This document shows, piece after piece, positions 6,821 to 13,023 of a stretch of DNA of 30,289 nucleotides. The notes under the pieces are model-generated. The model was not told where the DNA came from. It searched no databases and saw only the letters and a list, made by a program, of their open reading frames with translations. Location: contig CAZBZG010000012.1 of assembly GCA_964496245.1 (NCBI GenBank), forward strand, positions 1 through 30,289, in the 5' to 3' direction. Every line of letters starts with the position of its first letter. Positions within the stretch are counted from its first letter, which is position 1. Made by a program: the position numbers and the translations under genes. Origin of the DNA: CAZBZG01 sp964496245. Lineage in GTDB: Bacteria; Planctomycetota; SZUA-567.

Positions 6821-7630
6821 ATGTTCGAAGGCGTCATGAACCGATTCGGCGAGATCGCCGTCTGGCTCGGGTTGCTCGAGGAGCGCGAACTCGACGAGGC
6901 CCTCGAAAGCCAGGACGACACGGGCAAGCGCATCGGCGAGCACCTCGAGGACCTGGGCCACATCCGGCGCAGGCACACCGACGTGATTCTCAAGGCCCAG
7001 TCGAGTTCCCGCCGCCGACGCCTCACGCGCCGGCAGGAAGCGGCAGGGGGCGACCCGAGGCTGGCCGCACTCGACCTTCCGGGATCCATGCACGAGGCGC
7101 GCCTCTCCAAGCCATCGGAGAGCGTGCTGCTGCTCGAGCTGTTCGGGGCGCTCGAGACCGAACCCGAGCACCTGCCCTCTCCGATCCCGCGCGAAGCGGA
7201 TGAGGTGCTCGTGGTCTCCCTGGCGGGCGTGACCCGCATCAACCACGGGGGCGCCATCGCGATCTGGTACGCCAGCGGCGGGCAGGACACGGTCTTCTGC
7301 CAGGTGCCGCCCGAGGCCATGGCGCTCTACGAGGAAGTCGGCGTGAGCAAGATCCTCGCGTTCGCCCACACGCTCGAGGAGGGGCTGGCCCGGGCACGGG
7401 ACTGGACCCGCGCGCGTGCCGCGGACGAGGCGGCCGCACCGGCTGAAACAGCTCAGGCTGCGGCTGCCGGCACAACGGTCGGCGGCTGGGTAGCGGTGCG
7501 CGGCCGCAGCACGTACCACAGGCCGGACTGTCCGTCCCTGCTGCGCACCAGCGCAAAACGACTGCTCCGCCTGTGCGCAGACGACCTCGCGGGCTACACC
7601 CCCTGCCGCATCTGCGCACAGCAGGCGTAG
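6821..7630 (+). CDS. Multidomain protein: helical GspE-N-like region, STAS-like domain, C-terminal Cys/His motif
   Basis: A 269-residue protein of unknown function. Residues 6-70 (RFGEIAVWLGLLEERELDEA) resemble the helical N-terminal domain of GspE/PilB-type proteins. The middle (about 115-190: DEVLVVSLAGVTRINHGGAI, then FCQVPPEAMALYEEVGVSKI) has the strand-helix pattern of an anti-sigma-antagonist STAS fold. An Ala-rich linker leads to a terminal module with YHRPDCPSL...GYTPCRICA, a His/Cys set like the Ada or nuclease-linked zinc modules (H-x4-C, then C-x2-C). Three starts are possible: TTG 6806 behind GGAGGG, ATG 6821 behind AAAGG, and ATG 6836. The predicted transcript start near 6792 favours 6821. 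Domain names rest on pattern resemblance. Confidence 0.7.
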   Translation: MFEGVMNRFGEIAVWLGLLEERELDEALESQDDTGKRIGEHLEDLGHIRRRHTDVILKAQSSSRRRRLTRRQEAAGGDPRLAALDLPGSMHEARLSKPSESVLLLELFGALETEPEHLPSPIPREADEVLVVSLAGVTRINHGGAIAIWYASGGQDTVFCQVPPEAMALYEEVGVSKILAFAHTLEEGLARARDWTRARAADEAAAPAETAQAAAAGTTVGGWVAVRGRSTYHRPDCPSLLRTSAKRLLRLCADDLAGYTPCRICAQQA

Positions 7631-7679
7631 CCCCACGCCCGGCACCGCGTGGACGCCAGAGGGCGCGCCGTAGTACGCC

Positions 7680-7721
7680 CCGCCGCCTCTGCGGGAGGCA
7701 AACGCTGATGCGTAGCGGCGG
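7680..7721. other. Potential three-way-junction RNA structure between convergent genes
   Basis: CCGCC (7680-7684) pairs with GGCGG (7717-7721) and encloses two hairpins: GCCTC-TGCGG-GAGGC (7685-7699) and ACGC-TGAT-GCGT (7702-7713). It lies in the 122-nt gap between two converging genes and could stop transcription from either side. Some pairing is expected by chance in DNA this GC-rich. Confidence 0.3.
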
Positions 7722-7752
7722 ACGGCTAGCCCCCGCGCGCCAGCGCCCCCGA

Positions 7753-8562
7753 TCAGATCTGCAGGTTCGCGTGGTCCCGCCGGTAGGCGCGCGGGCTGAC
7801 ACCGTAGCGGCGCTTGAAGTCCCGGCTGAGGTTGAAGGGACTCGTGAAGCCGAGGTCCTCGGCGATCTGGGCGATGGGCTGCGTGGACGCCGACAGCATG
7901 CGGCAGGCGGCGGTCAGCTTGGACCGGCGGATGTACTGCTTGGGCGCGCACCGCACAGCCTGCTTGAAGACTTCATGGAACCGGGAGAGGCTGAGTCCTG
8001 CCGCCTTTGCCGCATCCGCGACCTGCAGGGGCTGATGCAGGTTGTCGTGGATGAAGGCGAGCGCCCTCTTTACGGCCGGCGACTGCTCCACAGCGCGCAG
8101 CAGATCCATGTCCGCGCGCGAAAGGCTGCCGAGTTCGGAGAGCACGCCGAAGCTGAGTTCGTGCGACCGGATGGACCCGCGCAGGCCCGTCTCGCCTTCG
8201 AGCGCGATAAGTTTTGATAGCTTCTCGCCGATCGCCTTTGCCGGCCCGCCCGTCACCTTGAGCGGGAAGCCCAGGCACGCGGACACATCGAGCGCGCCGT
8301 AGGCCAGCCAGCGCGCGTGCAGCCACCGGGCCGCCATCCGGCCCTTGCGGTGCCGGTGCGTGATGGTCATGGGCGTGTCCGAGGCCACGACAAAGACCTC
8401 GCCTGTGTGGACGGTTGCAGACGCCGCCGGCGTCTTCACTTCGTACGCGCCTGCCACGGGCTGGACGATGACCGTGAACGGGCAGATCTTCTCGTGCACC
8501 CAGCCGTCCCGAAACCGGTCGCTCTTGCCGACCTGGCAGAAGTCGAGGGTGAGGTCATACAC
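7753..8562 (-). CDS. AraC-family transcriptional regulator
   Basis: A 269-residue AraC regulator. The N-terminal cupin-like sensor includes VIVQPVAGAYEVKTPAAS and VHTGEVFVVASDTPMTITHR. The C-terminal double HTH has QPLQVADAAKAAGLSLSRFH, then QPIAQIAEDLGFTSPFNLSR and DFKRRYGVSPRAYRRD. The open frame extends to 8736, but the GTG at 8562 is chosen: AGGAG lies 6 nt upstream, and the longer frame would run through a good promoter at 8618-8646 and into the divergent gene's leader. Divergent from the isomerase-dehydrogenase-cupin operon, which it probably controls in response to a sugar-type ligand. Confidence 0.88.
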   Translation of the reverse strand: MYDLTLDFCQVGKSDRFRDGWVHEKICPFTVIVQPVAGAYEVKTPAASATVHTGEVFVVASDTPMTITHRHRKGRMAARWLHARWLAYGALDVSACLGFPLKVTGGPAKAIGEKLSKLIALEGETGLRGSIRSHELSFGVLSELGSLSRADMDLLRAVEQSPAVKRALAFIHDNLHQPLQVADAAKAAGLSLSRFHEVFKQAVRCAPKQYIRRSKLTAACRMLSASTQPIAQIAEDLGFTSPFNLSRDFKRRYGVSPRAYRRDHANLQI

Positions 8563-8617
8563 GGGCGGCTCCTGCGGCCAGGCGAACTCTTGGGCCCGGC
8601 TGATCGGATGAACTGAT

Positions 8618-8646
8618 ATTATTTCCGGAGATCCGGATATGGTCAA
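8618..8646 (-). promoter_or_regulatory. Promoter and operator for the AraC gene at 8562
   Basis: Minus strand TTGACC (8646-8641; 5 of 6), 17-nt spacer, AATAAT (8623-8618; 5 of 6). The spacer holds TCCGGA-TC-TCCGGA, two copies of a self-complementary hexamer, so a dimeric regulator bound there would block this promoter. The leader to the GTG is about 50 nt. Confidence 0.55.
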
Positions 8647-8668
8647 GCCCCTGGCGGCAACGTAGAAT
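8640..8668 (+). promoter_or_regulatory. Candidate promoter for the isomerase-dehydrogenase-cupin operon
   Basis: TGGTCA (8640-8645; 4 of 6), 17-nt spacer, TAGAAT (8663-8668; 5 of 6). Its -35 overlaps the -35 of the opposing AraC promoter, so the two should compete. The leader is about 73 nt. Confidence 0.42.
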
Positions 8669-8747
8669 GCTCCGCAAGACCGGGGCGATGGATTGCAGAG
8701 ATCGTGCGAACGGCCCCGGCCAGAGGCGAGCGACAAGGAGACCTGTC

Positions 8748-9572
8748 ATGCGATTCGGAGGACCCGTATTCCTGGACCCGTTCTCGCCGGCCGCATGCGT
8801 CCGGCAGCTCAAGGAGGCGGGGTATTCGGCCACCTACTGGCCCAACGTGCCGGACGACGCAGTGGAGGAGACCGTGCGCGCGCTCGCAGACGCAGACATC
8901 GTCATCGCCGAGGTCGGCGCCTGGAGTAATCCCATGGACCGGGATGCGGAGAAGCGCCGTGAGGCCATCGAAAAATGCAAGCAACGACTGGCGCTGGCCG
9001 AACGCGTGGGCGCGCGATGCTGCGTCAACATCGTGGGGTCCAAGGGCGCGTTCTGGCACGGACCCTGCCCGGACGACCTGACCGAGGACGCGTTTGACGA
9101 GATCGTGGAGGTGACACGGGAGATCGTGGACGCGGTCGGGCCGCAGCGTACCGCGTACTGCCTGGAAACCATGCCGTGGCTGTTTCCCGACTCGGCCGAC
9201 GCGTACCTGCAACTGATCCAGGCGATCGACCGAAAGGGATTCGCCGTGCACCTGGATCCGGTCAACCTCGTCCACTCCCCGCGCCGGTATTTCGAGAACG
9301 CAGCATTGATCCGGGAGTGCTTCGCCACGCTCGGCCCGCACATCCGCAGCTGCCACGCCAAGGACATTGTCATGTCCACCAAGCTGACCGTGCATCTGGA
9401 CGAGGTGCCGCTCGGCCAGGGCGCGCTCGACTACGCGACCTACCTCGCCGAACTCGCCAAGCTCGAAGCGGACACCCCGCTCATGATGGAACACATGAGC
9501 CCGGACGAATACCCGGCTGCAGCGGAGCACGTACGCAAGACCGCCCAGCGCATCGGAGTGACAATACGATGA
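8748..9572 (+). CDS. Sugar phosphate isomerase/epimerase (xylose isomerase-like TIM barrel)
   Basis: A 274-residue member of the AP-endonuclease-2/xylose-isomerase-like family. The four metal ligands expected for this fold are visible: Glu140 (CLETM), Asp170 (HLDPVN), His203 (SCHAKD) and Glu248 (MMEH). Expected role: metal-dependent isomerisation or epimerisation of a keto sugar or inositol-type compound in the cytosol; the substrate is not readable. The frame opens at 8667, but the ATG at 8748 has AAGGAG 7 nt upstream, and the barrel begins there with RFGGPVFLDP. The stop overlaps the next start as ATGA, so translation is coupled. Confidence 0.88.
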   Translation: MRFGGPVFLDPFSPAACVRQLKEAGYSATYWPNVPDDAVEETVRALADADIVIAEVGAWSNPMDRDAEKRREAIEKCKQRLALAERVGARCCVNIVGSKGAFWHGPCPDDLTEDAFDEIVEVTREIVDAVGPQRTAYCLETMPWLFPDSADAYLQLIQAIDRKGFAVHLDPVNLVHSPRRYFENAALIRECFATLGPHIRSCHAKDIVMSTKLTVHLDEVPLGQGALDYATYLAELAKLEADTPLMMEHMSPDEYPAAAEHVRKTAQRIGVTIR

Positions 9573-10567
9573 ACACGACAACCTTCCGGCAGGTCACCGT
9601 GACCGCACCCAGGACCGTCGAACTCCTCGAGCACAAGCTCGAAGATTTTGAACCCGGGCCAGGCGAGATCGCCGGGCCGACCCTGGCCACGGTGGTGAGC
9701 GCTGGGACCGAACTCGCGGCGTGCTACCGCGCCCAAGACGGCGCGTTCCCGCGCCACCCCGGCTACGCAGCCGTCTTCGAAGTCGAACACACGGGCGAGG
9801 GCGTAGAAGGATTTCAGCCTGGCGACCGGGCATTCACCATGGGCAGGCACCAGTCCTTCCAGCGGTGCGCAGCCACCGAGGCCCTGCCCGTGCCAGACGG
9901 CCTGTCCGCACCGGCTGCCGCGTGCGCGCGCCTGGTCGGCATCTCGCTCACCACCTTTTTCACGACCACGGCCCGGCCGCCCGAGGTCGCACTGGTCACC
10001 GGCCTGGGGCCGGTCGGCAACTTTGCTGCGCAAGCCTTTCGAGCGGGCGCGTACCGCGTGATCGGCGTGGATCCGGACGCCCGCCGCCGCGACATGGCCC
10101 GCGGCTGCGGGGTGGATGACGTACGCGAGCGCGTTCCCATAGACGACCCGGCGGTGGCCGGCCGGGTGGGTGTGGTCGCGGAATGCTCCGGCCACGAGCA
10201 GGCTGTGCTGGAGGGGCTGCGCGTGGTGCGCAAGCGCGGCGAGGTCGTGCTGATCGGCGTGCCCTGGCAGCGGCGGACCGACCACTGGGCCCACGACGTT
10301 CTGGACCGGGTCTTTCACAACTACGCGGTGCTCCGAAGCGGGTGGGAGTGGGAACTGCCCCGGCACGCAGAGGACTTCCGTCCCGCCTCCATTTTTGGGA
10401 ACTTCCGCATGGCCCTGGACTGGATCGCGGACGGCCGTATCCTTATGGACGGGCTGATCGAGATCCATTGGCCGGCCGACGCCCCAGAGGTCTACCGGGC
10501 GCTCGACGCCGGCACTACGGACACGCTGGTGCAGGCCTTCGATTGGAGGGAAGGGGCTCTGTCATGA
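9569..10567 (+). CDS. Medium-chain dehydrogenase/reductase (zinc-free alcohol dehydrogenase-like)
   Basis: A 332-residue MDR-superfamily protein. The N-terminal GroES-like domain has VVSAGTELAACYR and FPRHPGYAAVFEV. The Rossmann domain has TGLGPVGNFA (GxGxxG at 145-150) and a later AECSGHEQAVLEGLRVVRKR. The catalytic zinc cysteine of ADH is replaced within SAGTE, and the four structural-zinc cysteines are absent, as in BchC-like and other zinc-independent subgroups. Expected role: NAD(P)-linked oxidation of a polyol or sugar carbonyl. It is coupled by ATGA overlaps to the isomerase upstream and the cupin downstream, so the three products are probably made in similar amounts and act in one pathway. 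Confidence 0.85.
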   Translation: MNTTTFRQVTVTAPRTVELLEHKLEDFEPGPGEIAGPTLATVVSAGTELAACYRAQDGAFPRHPGYAAVFEVEHTGEGVEGFQPGDRAFTMGRHQSFQRCAATEALPVPDGLSAPAAACARLVGISLTTFFTTTARPPEVALVTGLGPVGNFAAQAFRAGAYRVIGVDPDARRRDMARGCGVDDVRERVPIDDPAVAGRVGVVAECSGHEQAVLEGLRVVRKRGEVVLIGVPWQRRTDHWAHDVLDRVFHNYAVLRSGWEWELPRHAEDFRPASIFGNFRMALDWIADGRILMDGLIEIHWPADAPEVYRALDAGTTDTLVQAFDWREGALS

Positions 10568-10908
10568 TCCGCACGACGCGCGAGATGGACGCCAAGCAGA
10601 TCGAGGGGTGCCACGGCGGCACGGGACCGATCCAGTGCCGCGTAGCGCTGACCGGCACGGACGGCCAGACCGGCCTTTGCTTCCTCCACGACGACCGCAT
10701 CCCGCCAGGCTCGACCATCGCCGAACACCGCCACGATGACAACGAGGAGATCTATCTTATCGTCGAGGGCTCGGGCACCCTGCTCCTGGACGGCGAGCGC
10801 ATCCCGGTCACGGACGGCGACGTCTCGCTGGTCGAACGCGGCCATACGCACGGACTCGAGAACACCAGCGACCGCGACCTGCGGCTGATCGTGATCTGCA
10901 TCGGGTAG
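10564..10908 (+). CDS. Small single-domain cupin
   Basis: A 114-residue cupin with both signature motifs. Motif 1 spans PPGSTIAEHRHDDNEEIYLI with metal ligands His, His and Glu; motif 2 spans GDVSLVERGHTHGLEN with the third His. Such proteins are sugar or sugar-acid isomerases, dioxygenases or lyases, or ligand binders. As the last gene of a coupled isomerase-dehydrogenase operon, this one most likely acts on the same sugar intermediate. GGAGGGAAGG lies upstream inside the dehydrogenase gene. The start overlaps the preceding stop as ATGA. Confidence 0.85.
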   Translation: MIRTTREMDAKQIEGCHGGTGPIQCRVALTGTDGQTGLCFLHDDRIPPGSTIAEHRHDDNEEIYLIVEGSGTLLLDGERIPVTDGDVSLVERGHTHGLENTSDRDLRLIVICIG

Positions 10909-10959
10909 ACGGTCGGCTTCACGGGCAGTGCCCGCGTTCCGCGCCAACGAACCATCTGC

Positions 10960-11115
10960 CTCTCGCCAAGACGCCAAGAGCGCGAAGAATCCTGCGCCTG
11001 CGCGCGAGCGATCGGAGGGTCCTGCTTCTGCAGGACCGGCAATTGCGCGTGCAACAACGGATGCGCAACAACTCGTCCCTCCGCCGTCTTTGCGTACGTG
11101 GCGTCTTGGCGAGAG
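10960..11115. repeat. Fold-back (MITE/REP-like) inverted-repeat element
   Basis: A 29-nt arm at 10960-10988, beginning CTCTCGCCAAGACGCC, is repeated in inverse orientation at 11087-11115 with 25 of 29 matches. The arms enclose 98 nt with no gene. The arm resembles the CTCGCAAAGACGCAAAG-type repeat that I recall as dispersed in many bacterial genomes. The element lies between convergent genes. Confidence 0.6.
11018..11037. terminator. Perfect hairpin inside the fold-back element
   Basis: GGTCCTGC-TTCT-GCAGGACC is an 8-bp perfect stem with a 4-nt loop, about 110 nt after the cupin stop. There is no U-tract, so termination is possible but not assured. Confidence 0.35.
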
Positions 11116-11177
11116 AGAAACAGGCGCCTCGATCGCAGCCATCGGCCTCTCGATCCGGATCGCGCCCGCGCGCGGTC

Positions 11178-11966
11178 TTACCCCCGCTGCTCCCGTTCCC
11201 GCAGCGCCCGCGGCGAGAGCCCGTAGGCGCGGCGGATGGTCTTGTTGAAGTGCTGCAGGTCCGGGAGCCCCACTTCGCACGCGATCTGCTTGATCGCGGC
11301 TGTGGAGTGGCGCAGGAGGTGCCTGGCCTTGTGCAGCCGGCGCGTGCGGATGTAGCTGCGAATCGTCAGGTCGTACTGCTGGCGGAAGAGGCGGATCAGG
11401 TGATTGTGGGAGAGGCCCACCTCGCGCGCGAGCAAAGGGATGTCGAGGGTCTCAGCCAGGCGCAGCTCGATCAGCCGCGTGGCCTGGCGGAGCGCCGGAT
11501 GCGCCGGCGGGCTGTCGGGCGCGGGCGGCGGGCAATCCTGGAGCGTGAGCAGGATGTCCCAGAGCTTGACTTCGGCGCGCAGCGGGTGCTCGGGAAAGAC
11601 CTGGACCAGTTCGGCCATGGCCTCGTCGATCGCGGGGAAGCGGTCCTCCAGATCGGTGAGCGCGGCCACGCGCGCCCGCGGCGCCCGGTCGGCCAGGCGG
11701 AAGTGCGCGCACGCGTGGTGCGACCGCTCCAGGAAGCGATAGGTCTTCTCCACGCCCGGCCGCATGAGCGCGATCGTGCCCGGATGCAGCTCCAACATGG
11801 CGCCCGCCGCCTCCAGCCGGGCGTGGTAGTGGAAGATGTGGAGCGTCCAGAATTCGGGCAGGCAGAAGGTGCGCACCGACGGTTCGAACACGCCCGCGCC
11901 CGCGTACGCGATCTGCGGCCGCACGCGCGAGGGTACCGACCAGGTGTGGGTGTGGCAGGCTCGCAT
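11178..11966 (-). CDS. AraC-family transcriptional regulator
   Basis: A 262-residue AraC regulator. The N-terminal beta-rich sensor includes LPEFWTLHIFHYHARLEAAG and LELHPGTIALMRPGVEKTYR. The C-terminal double HTH includes LDIPLLAREVGLSHNHLIRL, then AAIKQIACEVGLPDLQHFNK and ending TIRRAYGLSPRALRE. A frame to 12107 exists, but the ATG at 11966 is preferred because a consensus -10 ends 6 nt upstream; the transcript is then leaderless and no ribosome-binding site is seen. It is divergent from the URO-D/sulfatase operon, its likely target. Confidence 0.9.
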   Translation of the reverse strand: MRACHTHTWSVPSRVRPQIAYAGAGVFEPSVRTFCLPEFWTLHIFHYHARLEAAGAMLELHPGTIALMRPGVEKTYRFLERSHHACAHFRLADRAPRARVAALTDLEDRFPAIDEAMAELVQVFPEHPLRAEVKLWDILLTLQDCPPPAPDSPPAHPALRQATRLIELRLAETLDIPLLAREVGLSHNHLIRLFRQQYDLTIRSYIRTRRLHKARHLLRHSTAAIKQIACEVGLPDLQHFNKTIRRAYGLSPRALREREQRG

Positions 11967-11972
11967 GGTGAT

Positions 11973-12001
11973 ATTATACCACCAATAGTGATCACGGCCA
12001 A
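11973..12001 (-). promoter_or_regulatory. Promoter and operator of the AraC gene at 11966 (leaderless)
   Basis: Minus strand TTGGCC (12001-11996; 4 of 6), 17-nt spacer, TATAAT (11978-11973; perfect). Six nucleotides (ATCACC) separate it from the ATG. The palindrome GTGATCAC (11988-11995) lies in the spacer and is an operator candidate. Confidence 0.6.
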
Positions 12002-12002
12002 T

Positions 12003-12011
12003 TGATATAAT
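12003..12011 (+). promoter_or_regulatory. Extended -10 promoter of the URO-D/sulfatase operon
   Basis: TGATATAAT is a perfect TATAAT with an upstream TGn extension. No convincing -35 is visible, which suggests activator dependence on the divergent AraC protein. The predicted start near 12018 gives a 43-nt leader with AGGAG (12049-12053) placed 7 nt before the ATG. Confidence 0.55.
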
Positions 12012-12060
12012 GCGCTTTTTGTTGTAATCTACGTGCAGGAGGATTGATAGGAGACCACTG

Positions 12061-13023
12061 ATGACCCCTCGCGACCGCGTGCTTGCCGCCATCGAACACC
12101 AACCCACCGACCGCCTGCCCTACTGCGTGCTGCTCACGGGCGAGATGCGGGAGGCGCTCACGACCCGCCACGGCATCCCAGACCCCCAGGCCTGGCTCGA
12201 CAATGACGTGGCGCTCGTGAGCCCGCCGTGGTGGCAGTGGCACGAGCTCGGGCCCGCATGGCAGGCCATGGATCCGCCGTCCACCCGCCCCACGGTCCTG
12301 GGCCGGGGCGACTACGCCGCCTTCGCAGACACGATCGCACGCGTGCGCGAGACGACGGGCCGGTATGTGCTCGTCACCATCTACGGCAGCCACTTCGAGA
12401 AGGCCTACTTCGCGCGCGGCATCGAAAACTTCCTCGCGGACATCGCGGGCGAGTACGCGTTCGCCAAGCGTCTCTGCCGCGAGATCGTGGAGAAGAATCT
12501 CGTCATGCTCGAAAACTTCCTGGCGCTGGAGGCGATCGACGGGGTGCTGCTGGGGAGCGACTGGGGCTCCCAGCGCGGACCCCTCATGGCGCCCGACGTG
12601 TGGGACGACCTCATCCGTCCGGGCGAGCAGGCCGAGTACGACCTGATCCACGCTTACAGCAAGGACGTCTGGGTGCACAGCTGCGGGGACATCGCCGTGC
12701 TCCTCCCCCGGCTCGTGGACATGGGCGTGGACGTGCTGAATCCGCTCCAGCCCGAATGCATGGACATCGCGCAGGTCAAGGCCGACTTCGGCCCCGACCT
12801 GACCTTCTGGGGCGGGCTGAGCACGCAGCAGACACTCCCCTTTGGCACGCCCGAAGCCGTGCGCGCCGAAGCGCGGCGGGTCTACGATCTGCTCGGCGCG
12901 GGCGGCGGGTATGTGGCTGCGCCCGCCCAGGCCATCCAGACCGACGTGCCGCTGGCCAACCTCGAGGCCATGCTCGAGATCTTCCGCACCCCCACGCACG
13001 CGCCCGCTGCAGAGGTAGCCTGA
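12061..13023 (+). CDS. URO-D-superfamily methyltransferase-like protein with HxCG site
   Basis: A 320-residue member of the uroporphyrinogen-decarboxylase/MtaA superfamily. It starts MTPRDRVLAAIEHQPTDRLP and has VHSCGDIAVLLPRLVDMGV (His206, Cys208 of HxCG), DVLNPLQPECMDIAQVKADF and the C-terminal TFWGGLSTQQTLPFGTPEA. HxC supplies two of the zinc ligands used by MtaA/MtbA-type cobamide methyltransferases; the third cysteine position is not evident (AAPAQAIQTDVP). Heme synthesis is unlikely: no hem gene is near, and the gene is coupled (TGATG overlap) to a sulfatase and divergent from an AraC regulator. A role in sugar-methyl or related metabolism is inferred. Confidence 0.82.
   Translation: MTPRDRVLAAIEHQPTDRLPYCVLLTGEMREALTTRHGIPDPQAWLDNDVALVSPPWWQWHELGPAWQAMDPPSTRPTVLGRGDYAAFADTIARVRETTGRYVLVTIYGSHFEKAYFARGIENFLADIAGEYAFAKRLCREIVEKNLVMLENFLALEAIDGVLLGSDWGSQRGPLMAPDVWDDLIRPGEQAEYDLIHAYSKDVWVHSCGDIAVLLPRLVDMGVDVLNPLQPECMDIAQVKADFGPDLTFWGGLSTQQTLPFGTPEAVRAEARRVYDLLGAGGGYVAAPAQAIQTDVPLANLEAMLEIFRTPTHAPAAEVA

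Noticed and set aside
8563..8736. 58-residue N-terminal extension of the AraC protein at 8562
   Set aside because: The extension would cover a good promoter with an operator-like repeat, and the GTG at 8562 has a well-placed AGGAG.
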